From NCBI RefSeq assembly GCF_900116365.1, contig NZ_FPAG01000001.1:124001-188000 (forward strand): DNA of 64,000 nucleotides, written 5' to 3'. Both the position numbers and the translations under genes were made by a program. The notes under the pieces were generated by a model. That model did no database searches and had not been told where the DNA came from. It saw only the letters and a program-made list of their open reading frames with translations. The DNA is from Zhouia amylolytica. Its GTDB lineage: Bacteria > Bacteroidota > Bacteroidia > Flavobacteriales > Flavobacteriaceae. Shown one piece after another: positions 8,767 to 18,631 of this stretch. How positions within the stretch are numbered: position 1 is the first letter of the stretch; every line of letters begins with the position of its first letter.

Positions 8767-11700
8767 ATGAGGTCATTTTTACTTTCATTTATATTCTTCA
8801 TTTCCTCTTTATCCTTTTGCCAGGTTACCATATCGCCACAGCAATTCAGCACAGATGATTCCATAACGATATCTATCAATATTAATGCAACCACCACCAA
8901 CTGTAATGGATTTAATAATCCTTCAAAAGTATATATGCATTCGGGGATTGGAACCGAATCAAATCCCTGGGCATACAATGTGATTGGAAATTGGGGACAA
9001 GATGACGGTATTGGGCTAATGACGGCTAACGGAGACGGCACCTGGAGTATCACCATTACACCCAACACTTATTTTGACCTTACTTCCGAACAAGCTGCTA
9101 ACGCCACTAAAATGGGAATGGTTTTCAGAAATGAAGATGGCTCGCAGGAATTTAAAGCTACTGACTGTAAAGACTTCCTCTTTGATGTAGGTTCTTTTCA
9201 ATTGAACCTCATCACTCCTACAAAAGATCCGGTAATTTTAAATTCGGGAGCCTCAATTAGTATTTCAGCTAACACCTCGACCGATGCTTTTTATAGTCTA
9301 TTAGCCAATGAGTCCCTGATCAACACAAGTTCAACGGCGTCTACTTCATACACCTACAATTATATGGTAAACGAAAATACAAGTTTTACCCTGGAAGCTG
9401 TCAGTAATGGGGAAACCAAAAGCTTAACATTTGAAGCATTTGTAAACCCCGGCGTTATTGAAGAGTCAATTCCTGTAGGAATGCTGGAAGGTATCAATAT
9501 AGATCCCAATGACCCTACTAAGGCTACCCTTGTATTATATGCTCCAATGAAAGAATTTGTTCACGTAATAGGCGATTTCAATGATTGGCAAGTGGACAAT
9601 TCTTATTTAATGAAAAAAGACAGCTCAAAGGATTTATTTTGGATTGAACTCACAGGACTCACCCCTCAATTTAACCATTTGTATCAATATTTAGTTGAAT
9701 ATGAAATTAATATTGCCGATCCTTATTCTACCATCATTCTGGATGAATACAACGATCCCTTTATCAACGATATTACTTATCCTAATCTTCCCGCATATCC
9801 AACAGGAGCAACCACTGAAGCTGTTACGCTATTGCGAACAGGAGATCCGGTATACAACTGGCAATCTACTAATTTTCAAAAGCCGGCAAAAACGGACCTC
9901 ATGGTCTACGAACTTCATTTAAGAGATTTTGATGAACTTCATAGTTTTGATGCTGTTAAAGATCGATTAGATTATCTGCAAAAATTAGGAATAAATGCGA
10001 TCGAATTAATGCCTGTAAACGAATTTGACGGTAATGAAAGTTGGGGTTACAATCCTTCTTTTCACATGGCGTTAGATAAATACTATGGCACTCCGACAGC
10101 ATTTAAACAATTTATCGACGAATGCCATACAAGAGGCATGGCAGTTATTATCGATGTGGTATACAATCATGCCACAGGGCAAAACCCATACTTCAGACTC
10201 TGGAACGATAGTAATGGGGGCCTGGAAGGAAAAGCCTCCGCAGAAAATCCCTTTTTCAATCAGGAAGCAACTCATGCCTACGCATTTTTTAACGATTTTA
10301 ACCATCAGACTGATGCTACAAGAAGATATGTTGAAAGAACAACAAAATATTGGATTGAAGAATATAAGGTTGATGGATTCAGATGGGATTTAACGAAAGG
10401 ATTTACCCAAAACTGTACAAATGACGAGAACTGTACCAATTCATATAATCAAGACAGGGTTGATGTTTTAAAATTGTACGCAGATTTCCAATGGGAGATC
10501 GATCCTGATTTTTATATCATCTTTGAACATCTTGGTATAGGTACCTCAGCTGAGGAGGAAGAAGAATGGGCCAATTATCGTTTTGATGAGGGTAAAGGAA
10601 TTATGCTTTGGAACAAACTAAACCCAGAATACAATGAAGCCACCATGGGCTACCATGAAAACGGTAAATCTGACTTTTCAGCTGTTTCATTTAAAGTCAA
10701 GAATTTTCCGGGAGTCCTGAATATGTCTTATATGGAAAGTCATGATGAAGAGCGGCTCATGTTTAAAAATTTAGCATATGGAAATTCAGGACCAGACCAT
10801 AACATCACCCAGTTATCTACGGCTTTGGATCGGTTAAAACTGGCAGGGGCTTTCTTCTTTGCAGTCCCAGGCCCGAAGATGATCTGGCAATTTGGTGAAT
10901 TGGGATACGATTATTCGATTGATTTTAATGGTAGGGTTGGAAATAAACCTATTCGCTGGGATTACTTTGAAGATCCCGAAAGAAAAGCTATTTATGATCT
11001 CTGGTCTAAACTTATAAAACTAAAATTAAATGAACCTATTTTTAAAACTCTTGATTTTAAGGTTGATTCAGGAAGAGATGACGGCTTAAAGTCTATACAT
11101 TTAAAAAACTCTTCAACGGAAGCTGGTGCGATTAGTTTCGTTACCATAATCGGTAATTTTGGTGTTACCACACAAAACATCAACCCGGAATTTCAAGAAG
11201 CCGGAGTATGGTATGAATTCCTCAATGAAAATTCAAAACATATTGTTAGCAATACCACAGATCCTATAGCGCTCGCACCGGGTGAATTTAGAATATACGG
11301 GAATAACCCAAGTGCTTTATTTCCGAATAGCAATCCTCCTGACGAAGATAGTGACGGGGTATTAGATACGGACGACCTATGCCCTAATACAACTCTTGGC
11401 GCTACGGTTGATATCAACGGATGTGAAATATTCACCCTACCAAATACAAACTTCAAAATAATGACGACCAGTGAAACATGTCGAGATGCCAATAATGGTA
11501 AAATTGAGGTAACCACAGAAGAGGTTTTGCCTTACTCGGTTTCCCTGATTGGCAATGGTCTTGTTCTGAATGAATCATTTAACACTAGCTGGTCTGCCGA
11601 GGCACTGGCGTCCGGTAGTTACTATTTATGTTTTACCGTGGATGGCGAAGCGGACTATGAACAATGTTTTACTGTAGTGATAACAGAACCAGATGATCTT

Positions 11701-12150
11701 TCAGTTCAATCTCAGGTAAATACCAAGTTAAAATTAGTTAGCTTGAACTTAAGCGGTGGGGACCGTTATCAGGTGACTGTTAATGGAATTACCCAGGAAA
11801 CGGATAAAGAACAACTCACAGTAGGTCTTAAAGAAGGTGAAAACAGAATTTCTGTCACAACCGGAATCGATTGTCAGGGAGTATATGAAGATCTTATTTA
11901 TGTTTCTCCATCGGTATCTTATTATCCAAATCCGGTTATTGATGAAGTTACTGTTTTATTAACCACTGAAGACTCAAAAACACATGTCTCAATTCATTCA
12001 ATTGATGGTAGGCAAGTGTATAAGAACACTCAGGAAATAAGTCCTGATAATAGCATTAAGATACCAGCTTCACAATTAGCTCCCGGGCACTATTTAATAG
12101 TTCTTAAAGGAAAATCTTTAAATCAAACCATTAAAATCATCAAGCAATGA
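8767..12150 (+). CDS. Secreted GH13 alpha-amylase-family enzyme with T9SS sorting domain
   Basis: A 1127-residue extracellular glycoside hydrolase. Signal peptide about 1-18; N-terminal beta-sandwich region to about 230; a CBM48/isoamylase-N-like region at about 240-330 (VIGDFNDW); then the GH13 barrel. All four GH13 regions are present: DVVYNH at 463-468, GFRWD with nucleophile Asp541, IIFEH with acid/base Glu587, and SHDEER with Asp660. A thrombospondin-type-3-like calcium repeat lies at about 858-890 (DEDSDGVLDTDDLCP). The last 80 residues (YPNPV...) are a type A T9SS sorting domain. It should cut starch-like glucans at or outside the cell surface and feed the SusCD importer. Bond specificity cannot be told from sequence. 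Confidence 0.93.
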   Translation: MRSFLLSFIFFISSLSFCQVTISPQQFSTDDSITISININATTTNCNGFNNPSKVYMHSGIGTESNPWAYNVIGNWGQDDGIGLMTANGDGTWSITITPNTYFDLTSEQAANATKMGMVFRNEDGSQEFKATDCKDFLFDVGSFQLNLITPTKDPVILNSGASISISANTSTDAFYSLLANESLINTSSTASTSYTYNYMVNENTSFTLEAVSNGETKSLTFEAFVNPGVIEESIPVGMLEGINIDPNDPTKATLVLYAPMKEFVHVIGDFNDWQVDNSYLMKKDSSKDLFWIELTGLTPQFNHLYQYLVEYEINIADPYSTIILDEYNDPFINDITYPNLPAYPTGATTEAVTLLRTGDPVYNWQSTNFQKPAKTDLMVYELHLRDFDELHSFDAVKDRLDYLQKLGINAIELMPVNEFDGNESWGYNPSFHMALDKYYGTPTAFKQFIDECHTRGMAVIIDVVYNHATGQNPYFRLWNDSNGGLEGKASAENPFFNQEATHAYAFFNDFNHQTDATRRYVERTTKYWIEEYKVDGFRWDLTKGFTQNCTNDENCTNSYNQDRVDVLKLYADFQWEIDPDFYIIFEHLGIGTSAEEEEEWANYRFDEGKGIMLWNKLNPEYNEATMGYHENGKSDFSAVSFKVKNFPGVLNMSYMESHDEERLMFKNLAYGNSGPDHNITQLSTALDRLKLAGAFFFAVPGPKMIWQFGELGYDYSIDFNGRVGNKPIRWDYFEDPERKAIYDLWSKLIKLKLNEPIFKTLDFKVDSGRDDGLKSIHLKNSSTEAGAISFVTIIGNFGVTTQNINPEFQEAGVWYEFLNENSKHIVSNTTDPIALAPGEFRIYGNNPSALFPNSNPPDEDSDGVLDTDDLCPNTTLGATVDINGCEIFTLPNTNFKIMTTSETCRDANNGKIEVTTEEVLPYSVSLIGNGLVLNESFNTSWSAEALASGSYYLCFTVDGEADYEQCFTVVITEPDDLSVQSQVNTKLKLVSLNLSGGDRYQVTVNGITQETDKEQLTVGLKEGENRISVTTGIDCQGVYEDLIYVSPSVSYYPNPVIDEVTVLLTTEDSKTHVSIHSIDGRQVYKNTQEISPDNSIKIPASQLAPGHYLIVLKGKSLNQTIKIIKQ

Positions 12151-12863
12151 TTCGCTATAAACAACATAGAACTATTTTTTATTTTTTAATTGTAATGTTA
12201 ATACTTTCTTGCAGTAGTGGTGGAGACTCAGAAGAAGAAGAGCAAATTAATCCGCCAACAAATGCTTCCTTAGAATTTCCTGAAAACAACGAAGTATGTG
12301 TAAGTGGAGAATCAATAAACGACATCCAAAGTAAAGTGTCTTTTTCCTGGATGCCTTCAGTACATACGGACCTATATGAACTGATCGTTAAAAATTTAAA
12401 TACTGATGAAGAAAAAACATATACTTCTACTTCTTCTACAACCGACATCACCTTAATGAAAGGAGAACCATACTCTTGGTTAGTCATCTCAAAATCTGAC
12501 AAAACCACGGATACTGCCCAAAGCGAAACCTGGAAATTTTATCTTGCAGGAAATGGGGCTTCCAATTATGCTCCTTTCCCCGCTACGATAGTTTATCCGC
12601 AATCCGGGGCAACTATTTCAGCTTCATCAGGCACAACATACTTAGAATGGGTTGGTACCGACGTTGACAATGACATTACATCATATGATATATACCTGGA
12701 CACCATTGACGGTAAAACCGAAAGTATTGCAAATGATTTCAATGCCTCAACATTAGAGAATGTTAATATAGTAACTGGCAAAGTTTACTATTGGCAGGTT
12801 ATAACCTATGACATCGAAGGAAATCAATCCTCTTCTGGCATTTACAGTTTTAAGACCGAATAA
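12147..12863 (+). CDS. Surface lipoprotein with fibronectin-like domains
   Basis: A 238-residue lipoprotein whose ATG overlaps the GH13 stop (ATGA), so the two are translationally coupled. Lipobox LILSC gives Cys22, followed by SSGGDSEEEE, an acidic stretch of the kind that exports lipoproteins to the surface in Bacteroidota. The rest looks like two beta-sandwich modules of fibronectin III or Ig type (about 45-130 and 145-238) with strands ending in WKFY and YSFKTE. No catalytic motif is visible. It may help anchor or present glycan for the GH13 enzyme; this is inference from position. It converges on the second LacI gene with a 2-bp gap. Confidence 0.8.
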   Translation: MIRYKQHRTIFYFLIVMLILSCSSGGDSEEEEQINPPTNASLEFPENNEVCVSGESINDIQSKVSFSWMPSVHTDLYELIVKNLNTDEEKTYTSTSSTTDITLMKGEPYSWLVISKSDKTTDTAQSETWKFYLAGNGASNYAPFPATIVYPQSGATISASSGTTYLEWVGTDVDNDITSYDIYLDTIDGKTESIANDFNASTLENVNIVTGKVYYWQVITYDIEGNQSSSGIYSFKTE

Positions 12864-12865
12864 AA

Positions 12866-13882
12866 CTATTTGGTGGACTCCCTGTGAATTAAGGTAGTTT
12901 TTAATATATGAGTATTATAGGGAATGTGTTTGTCTTCATTCTCCAACCTATTGATAAGCATGGTTGCTGCTTGTCGGCCTATATCTTCACCGTGTTGACT
13001 GACCGTCGTTAAGGTAGGACTTGCACATTGTGAAATTATACCATCAGTAAATCCTATAACTGAAAAGTCTTCTGGAATACGCATGCCCATTTTCTGAGCC
13101 ACTTTCATGGCCGTTACGGCAAAGTATTCTGTAACTCCAAAAACAGCATCAAAATTATTGGCTTCAATAAATTCCTTTATTTCATCCTGACCTCCGTTCA
13201 ATGCTTCTAATTTCAGCATATGATCTGGATTTACCGGCAAGCCAGCATTTTCCAGAGCGGCTGTATAACCCTGAGTTCTTAATCTCCCGACACTTAAATA
13301 GTCAGGCATTGTAATTAAACCTATATTCTTAGCTCCTTTTTCAATTAAATAATTAACCGCGTTAAAAGCACCCTGAGTATCATCAATAATAACCTTATCA
13401 CTATCTACATGATCGGTTACCCGGTCTACCATTACAATTGGCATTCCTTGATTGATGACTTCATTCAGATGATGAAAGTCCTGTTTCTCCTGGGTTTCCT
13501 TAGCTAAGGACAGGATAAAACCATCAATACTCCCGTTAGCAAGCATTTGTGCGGTAATCACTTCTTTTTCAAAAGATTCATCAGATAAACACACCACGAC
13601 ATTATAACCCTTTTCGGTGGCATATCTTTCCACGCCGTTAATAATAGAAGAGAAGAAATGATGAACTATTTCCGGAACAATGATCCCAATATTTTTTGTC
13701 TTCTGATTTTTAAGGCTCAGCGCAATATTATTGGGTTTATAGTTATGCTCCTTTGCGAACGCCTTAATTACCTCTTTTGTTTTATCGCTTATTTCGGGGC
13801 TATCACTTAAGGCTTTAGATACAGTAGAAATAGATACATTTAACTTCTTTGATATTTCCTTTAAGGTAATTCGTTGCTTCAT
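12866..13882 (-). CDS. LacI-family transcriptional regulator (copy 2)
   Basis: A 338-residue LacI-type repressor or activator, with an N-terminal helix-turn-helix (ITLKEISKKLNVSISTVSKAL) and sugar-sensor domain. It is a close paralogue of the regulator at 1481-2500: they share long identical stretches such as YKPNNIA, PEIVHHFF, LANGSIDGF and EVINQGMP. The ATG at 13882 is preferred over an upstream TTG because a -7 box lies at 13909-13916. It sits at the 3' end of the starch locus, convergent with the lipoprotein gene. Confidence 0.9.
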   Translation of the reverse strand: MKQRITLKEISKKLNVSISTVSKALSDSPEISDKTKEVIKAFAKEHNYKPNNIALSLKNQKTKNIGIIVPEIVHHFFSSIINGVERYATEKGYNVVVCLSDESFEKEVITAQMLANGSIDGFILSLAKETQEKQDFHHLNEVINQGMPIVMVDRVTDHVDSDKVIIDDTQGAFNAVNYLIEKGAKNIGLITMPDYLSVGRLRTQGYTAALENAGLPVNPDHMLKLEALNGGQDEIKEFIEANNFDAVFGVTEYFAVTAMKVAQKMGMRIPEDFSVIGFTDGIISQCASPTLTTVSQHGEDIGRQAATMLINRLENEDKHIPYNTHILKTTLIHRESTK

Positions 13883-13908
13883 GTTCAATCAATTATTTAC
13901 GGAACATA

Positions 13909-13916
13909 CAAAATTA
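13909..13916 (-). promoter_or_regulatory. Putative -7 box for lacI copy 2
   Basis: Minus-strand TAATTTTG matches TAnnTTTG, 26 bp upstream of the ATG at 13882. No -33 TTG at the expected distance. Confidence 0.4.
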
Positions 13917-14120
13917 GGATAAAGTAATTATATAAAACATAATTTCCTAGTAGTATTATTTTAAATAACGAAATTTTCATAGTGTTAGTCAACCTTCTCC
14001 TGGCCATAGGTTCTTGTTTCTTTGGTTTATGACGACTTACGAAATCACGATGTTTATGAATTGATAAATATTTTTTCAATAAAAAGAGTAACTTTAGGTC
14101 TATAAAAATTTATCTCTAAA

Positions 14121-15317
14121 ATGGCTACCATCCTTGAAAAAACAAAGGAGTATGTTCTTAACACCTTAAATCAAGAGCTCCCACATGGATATTTATACCA
14201 CAACTACAATCATACCCAAAGGGTGGTCAAACATGTTCATGAGCTTATTGAAGCGGAGCATATTGATACGAATGATGCTGAAATACTTGAGCTTGCAGCC
14301 TGGTTTCATGACATAGGCTACATCCAAACCAGAAAGAATCATGAAAGGGAAGGAGCTGAAATGGCTGAAAAGTTTCTTAAAAATGAAAATTATCCTGATG
14401 ATAAAATACAAACAGTAAAAAGTTGTATTCTTGCTACTGCGTTCAATGCTTCACCCAGCACTCAGCTTGAAAAAATAATAGCAGATGCAGATTTTTCACA
14501 TTTCGCCTCGACCAATTATGATGAAATATCGGACTTATTAAGAGAAGAGCTTCGTCTGTTGAATTTCAAAGAATATTCGGATGAGGAATGGCTGGAGGAG
14601 AACATTAAAATGTTTAAAGAACACCACAAATTCCACACCCAACATGCTATAGAATTTTGGCAACCTCAAAAAAGCAAAAACCTATTAAAGCTAATTAAAA
14701 GCTTAAGAAAGTTACGAGGTAAACTGGAAGCCGAAAGGTTGAAGGCACTGGAAAAAAAGCAAAAGAAGAATAAATCGGGGGTTCCCGAGCGTGGAATAGA
14801 GACTATGTTCAGGGTTGCCATGAGAAATCACATTAATCTTAGTAGCATTGCTGACACCAAAGCGAATATCTTACTTTCCGTTAATGCTATCATTATTTCA
14901 TTGGCTCTTTCCAACCTGATTCCAAAGTTGGACAATCCGTCTAATGCCTATTTAATTTATCCGACAGTAATATTTGTTTGCTTTAGTGTAGTCTCTATGG
15001 TGCTATCAATTATAGCTACCAGGCCTAAAATAACCAGTGGGGAATTCACAAAACAGGATGTTATTGACAGAAAGGCAAACCTCTTATTTTTTGGAAACTT
15101 TTATAAAATGGATTTGGAGGAATACCAATGGGGAATGAACGAAATAATGAATGACAAAGATTATCTTTACGATAGCCTTAGCAAAGATTTATACTTCTTA
15201 GGTAAGGTGCTGGAACGTAAATATCGAATACTTAGAATTACCTATAGTATTTTCATGTTAGGAATCATCATCTCTGTTTTGGCCTTTGGTATTTCGTTTA
15301 AAGCTGCCGGATTTTAA
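14121..15317 (+). CDS. HD-domain phosphohydrolase fused to a Pycsar-effector-type membrane domain (PycTM)
   Basis: A 398-residue two-part protein. Residues 1-180 are an HD phosphohydrolase with the metal motif intact (His31 in NYNHT, His63-Asp64 in WFHDIGY, Asp122/Asp124 in ADADFSH). A basic linker (190-220, KKQKKNK) leads to residues 222-398, which match the Pycsar effector transmembrane family (PycTM): HINLSSIADTKANILLSVNA followed by three hydrophobic segments at about 249-266, 278-299 and 374-394. In Pycsar defence the PycTM protein responds to cyclic pyrimidine nucleotides. Here no cyclase lies nearby and an HD domain that could hydrolyse a nucleotide is attached. Its role could be signalling or housekeeping. 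It ends with a 4-bp overlap with the convergent GAF gene. Confidence 0.85.
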   Translation: MATILEKTKEYVLNTLNQELPHGYLYHNYNHTQRVVKHVHELIEAEHIDTNDAEILELAAWFHDIGYIQTRKNHEREGAEMAEKFLKNENYPDDKIQTVKSCILATAFNASPSTQLEKIIADADFSHFASTNYDEISDLLREELRLLNFKEYSDEEWLEENIKMFKEHHKFHTQHAIEFWQPQKSKNLLKLIKSLRKLRGKLEAERLKALEKKQKKNKSGVPERGIETMFRVAMRNHINLSSIADTKANILLSVNAIIISLALSNLIPKLDNPSNAYLIYPTVIFVCFSVVSMVLSIIATRPKITSGEFTKQDVIDRKANLLFFGNFYKMDLEEYQWGMNEIMNDKDYLYDSLSKDLYFLGKVLERKYRILRITYSIFMLGIIISVLAFGISFKAAGF

Positions 15318-17680
15318 TTTTTCAACTCTTGTATTAAATCATCGTAGGTATAGAATATCTTATCGCTATCCTTCTTTTTGTAAAGAACCTCCACCTTAAT
15401 AGCCCTAAGACCACTTACTCCCTGAAGACCTTCCAGCTCGATTATTTCTACATTTTGAGATAACAGTTGCTTCGATTGTAAAAACTTTATATATCTCATA
15501 TATTCTCTTTCATCCTTTTTTTGAGAATACACGATGGCTATTTTTCCTTTTTCAGTTAATCTCTTTTTGGTTCCTTTGATATAAGCCTTATCCAACCGCT
15601 TCTTTAAAATTTCATATCGAGCGTTGTAAGTACCGTCAACATCAAACTGCTTTTCGTCCATGCGGAACCGAATTGACAAAGGTGAATTATATACCAGTAA
15701 TAATGAAGCAACATCTAACTGAATCGGCAATTCCGGAAGTAAATTATAGTGGGCATTTTCCATTTCGCACATCACTTGTAATTGCCACAGTCGAAGGTTA
15801 TATAGATACAACTCATTAAAGCTATCCTCTCTGGTGATGGTTTCACCAATATACATATTGTGTTCTACCCCATCGGTTTTGTACCGCTCAAAATAATGAG
15901 GATACATAGCTTGTGCGTTCTTTTGTTGCTTGTCTATAATCGATGCCAACCGCTTATTAATTTTAGTAACCGTAATATCATAATTCTTACGATGGTCATA
16001 TATTGCTCCTGACTTTTCATCAATCTGAAAGAAATAATTAGATATCAAGTCTCCCAAAGATCCTTGTTTCCCTTCCATATGCCTTAAAAAAGGGTGGACT
16101 TCTTCATTTAATAAATCTAATATATTCTGCTCGGTATCTGTATGCAGGGTTGATTTTAAGTTCGTCAGATATGGCTGAATTCTGAACAATAACTCTTCGT
16201 AAATAGGCAATGGGTTAATTTCAAAAGCCTGCTTAAAAATCTGTTCCACTAATGACAGTTGTATCATGAGGTCTTTTCTAATAGATTCATTTCTCGCTTT
16301 TGAGGAATCTTTTATATCTATCTGACCATATAAGGGATAAACATCATTGAATACAATCTCCTGAAAACTTGTTTGATTCCCTAAAGTATTATCTTTCAGA
16401 AATCGTTTAGCCTCCTGTTCGAATCGCCAATATACGCTGTCGTGAATTGAAGTACACTCATGTTGAATAATGGCTTCTATTTTGTTATGGTATTCTTCTT
16501 TGGAGCGAACAGTGGCCGCCACCAAATAAGGCATTACATCTTTTAATTTATTGGCATTAATACTATTTAACTCCCTGGTACGCTTTGAAACTAATTCAAG
16601 TACTCCCAGCAGCTCCCTCCCGTCTACTACAGGCGCTAATATCACACTTTTAATACCCTGCTCCTTAAATATCTTAAATTCATATTCGTCGGGAGAACGT
16701 TTAAAATACTTATCTACATCAGAAATGGCAAAACATTCATGATTTTCGATAAGCTTCTCATATGAGAATTTACAGAGGCTTGTTTTACAACCTTTAGAAG
16801 TATTATCCTTTAATAAAAAACTTGGTATATTTTCGGAGAAATCTCGTTCAAACTGGTTGGTCTCTTCATCAAATCTCACAAATCCTACCCTCAGATCGTG
16901 AATATTAAATATGGACTGAAAAATTCTTTCAAACTGGTCTACAAAAAAATCGCCATCTACCCTTTGGGATAAAAGTCCTGTTTTTAGTTCGGATATCGAA
17001 TTTTCGAGGGTTACATCAAACATGGAGGCAATAATAAAGCCTTTAGCCTGCCAGCTATTTGGTGGGAAATGCTGCTTCCAAAGCTCAATGTTCTCAAAAT
17101 TATCCAGTAATTCGGCAATATCTTCGTCTGAAATCTCTTTTGATTTATCTGTCGAAACAAGCTCCATAAAATCAGCATTATACATGATTCTGTATGTTTT
17201 GATCATGCCATTTTTATCCGGAACATCAAAGAACAAGGGACTCTTAAACTGCAGATCAATATTATATTGATAAGATAATATAAAACTGCAAGCCAGGATG
17301 TACATATCTTCTTCCCGGGTATGCCTCATCTCAAAGCTGAAGTCTGTACCTGCCTCTTCCATGATTTTTTTAAATCGCTTTGAGGAATTAAACACGACAT
17401 TATCAAAAGGAATTGTTGCAATTTTAATCTCGTTTTCGGTAAGTACCGGCGCAAAAGAATCCTGAAGAATGACCTGAATTGGTTCTCTGTATTTTTCTAA
17501 AAGGGATACATCTATAAATCCGGACCTCAACACAGGGTAGGGTCTTTGGACTTCCAGAACTTTTTGAGCTCGCTCCGCCAGCAAAATATCTTCTCCCTTA
17601 GCTTGTTCCTCATATTTTTCAATGAGCTTATTAAAACTAAGTTCCATGGTAAACGGCAACTCTTGATGATTCCAATTCAT
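15314..17680 (-). CDS. Large GAF-domain protein of unknown function
   Basis: A cytoplasmic protein of 788 residues (777 if it starts at the second Met, 17647). No signal peptide or membrane segment is visible. Residues about 240-390 look like a GAF sensor domain, with FNIHDLRVGFVRFD at the start and IKSVILAPVVDGRELLGVLELVS at the end, and Cys298/Cys303 inside. The first 230 and last 390 residues match no family I can name; the C-terminal part is helical and ends in an alpha/beta stretch (KIAIVYSQKKDEREYMRYIKF). No output domain such as kinase, cyclase or GGDEF is evident. It overlaps the HD-PycTM gene by 4 bp tail to tail and is divergent from the DUF3050 gene. Confidence 0.65.
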   Translation of the reverse strand: MNWNHQELPFTMELSFNKLIEKYEEQAKGEDILLAERAQKVLEVQRPYPVLRSGFIDVSLLEKYREPIQVILQDSFAPVLTENEIKIATIPFDNVVFNSSKRFKKIMEEAGTDFSFEMRHTREEDMYILACSFILSYQYNIDLQFKSPLFFDVPDKNGMIKTYRIMYNADFMELVSTDKSKEISDEDIAELLDNFENIELWKQHFPPNSWQAKGFIIASMFDVTLENSISELKTGLLSQRVDGDFFVDQFERIFQSIFNIHDLRVGFVRFDEETNQFERDFSENIPSFLLKDNTSKGCKTSLCKFSYEKLIENHECFAISDVDKYFKRSPDEYEFKIFKEQGIKSVILAPVVDGRELLGVLELVSKRTRELNSINANKLKDVMPYLVAATVRSKEEYHNKIEAIIQHECTSIHDSVYWRFEQEAKRFLKDNTLGNQTSFQEIVFNDVYPLYGQIDIKDSSKARNESIRKDLMIQLSLVEQIFKQAFEINPLPIYEELLFRIQPYLTNLKSTLHTDTEQNILDLLNEEVHPFLRHMEGKQGSLGDLISNYFFQIDEKSGAIYDHRKNYDITVTKINKRLASIIDKQQKNAQAMYPHYFERYKTDGVEHNMYIGETITREDSFNELYLYNLRLWQLQVMCEMENAHYNLLPELPIQLDVASLLLVYNSPLSIRFRMDEKQFDVDGTYNARYEILKKRLDKAYIKGTKKRLTEKGKIAIVYSQKKDEREYMRYIKFLQSKQLLSQNVEIIELEGLQGVSGLRAIKVEVLYKKKDSDKIFYTYDDLIQELKN

Positions 17681-17750
17681 CCCTTTTCGATTTGAATAAT
17701 AATAAATTTACTAAAAATTCGTTTGTTTGGTCGTTCTTCTCGTCTAAAAC

Positions 17751-17781
17751 TTGCAGTGTAATTATACCTCAGTTATTTTTG
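17751..17781 (+). promoter_or_regulatory. Promoter of the DUF3050 gene
   Basis: A -33 TTG at 17751-17753 and a -7 box TATTTTTG at 17774-17781, spaced 20 bp as in the Bacteroidota consensus. The ATG at 17797 follows 15 bp later, which supports that start over the in-frame ATG at 17692 that lies upstream of the promoter. Confidence 0.65.
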
Positions 17782-17796
17782 CAAAAATTTCAAAAT

Positions 17797-18573
17797 ATGA
17801 TTGAAAAGGTATTTGAAGCAATCAAAGAAGAAAGAAGTTCCTTATTAGAACATCCACTTTACAAAGATATTAAAACCCCAGAGGAATTAAACATTTTCTT
17901 GCAACATCATGTTTTTGCTGTATGGGATTTTATGAGCTTGCTTAAGGCACTTCAAAACAGCTTAACTTGTACTCAATCGCCATGGGTTCCTGTTGGCAAC
18001 CCTCAAACCCGCTATTTGATTAATGAAATTGTTCTTGCCGAAGAAACTGATATCAATGCAGAAGGCCTCAGGCAAAGTCATTTTGAAATGTACATTGAAG
18101 CGATGAAATCATTTGGTGCATCAACTGTGGCTATTAAAAACCTTCTGGCTTCCCTTTCATCAAATAATGACATTATTAGTGCTATTGCTTCATCATCGCT
18201 TCCAGAGGGTGTTAAACAGTTTCTAAATTTTACATTTGAAATTATAGCAGATGCAAAGCCGCATAAAATTGCTGCTGCATTTACTTTTGGGCGAGAAGAA
18301 CTTATCCCTGACATGTTTACTTCTATTCTAAAGAATATGGAGCTTAACTTCCCAGAAAAAGATTTAAGCAAACTCATATACTATTTTGAAAGACATATTG
18401 AACTTGATGGAGATGAGCACGGTCCAATGGCCATGAAAATGGTAGAAGAGTTATGCGATACGGAAGAAAAATATCTGGAATGTATTGCTGTAGCCAAAGA
18501 AGCTCTTGAGAAGAGAATTCTTCTATGGGATGGGATTTTGGCTGAAATCAAAACAAAAACATTGACCGTATAA
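17797..18573 (+). CDS. DUF3050 family protein (heme-oxygenase-like fold)
   Basis: A 258-residue soluble, largely helical protein that I assign to DUF3050. Conserved features are HHVFAVWDFMSLLK near the N-terminus, NEIVLAEETD, TFGREELIP and the late motif FERHIELDGDEHG. The many conserved Glu, His and Asp residues in helices suggest a bound metal or heme, as in the heme-oxygenase-like superfamily, but ligands are not proven. The chemistry is unknown. Start chosen from the promoter at 17751-17781. A metallophosphoesterase follows 58 bp downstream on the same strand and may be co-transcribed. Confidence 0.75.
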   Translation: MIEKVFEAIKEERSSLLEHPLYKDIKTPEELNIFLQHHVFAVWDFMSLLKALQNSLTCTQSPWVPVGNPQTRYLINEIVLAEETDINAEGLRQSHFEMYIEAMKSFGASTVAIKNLLASLSSNNDIISAIASSSLPEGVKQFLNFTFEIIADAKPHKIAAAFTFGREELIPDMFTSILKNMELNFPEKDLSKLIYYFERHIELDGDEHGPMAMKMVEELCDTEEKYLECIAVAKEALEKRILLWDGILAEIKTKTLTV

Positions 18574-18631
18574 AACAGTAATTAGATTGAAAAGTGCTAT
18601 TTTTAAATGCTTTTCAATTGATATTGCTTGT

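Noticed and set aside
13897-14079. 60-residue minus-strand frame between lacI copy 2 and the HD-PycTM gene
   Set aside because: It overlaps the lacI promoter, has no family resemblance and is rich in AT-derived residues.
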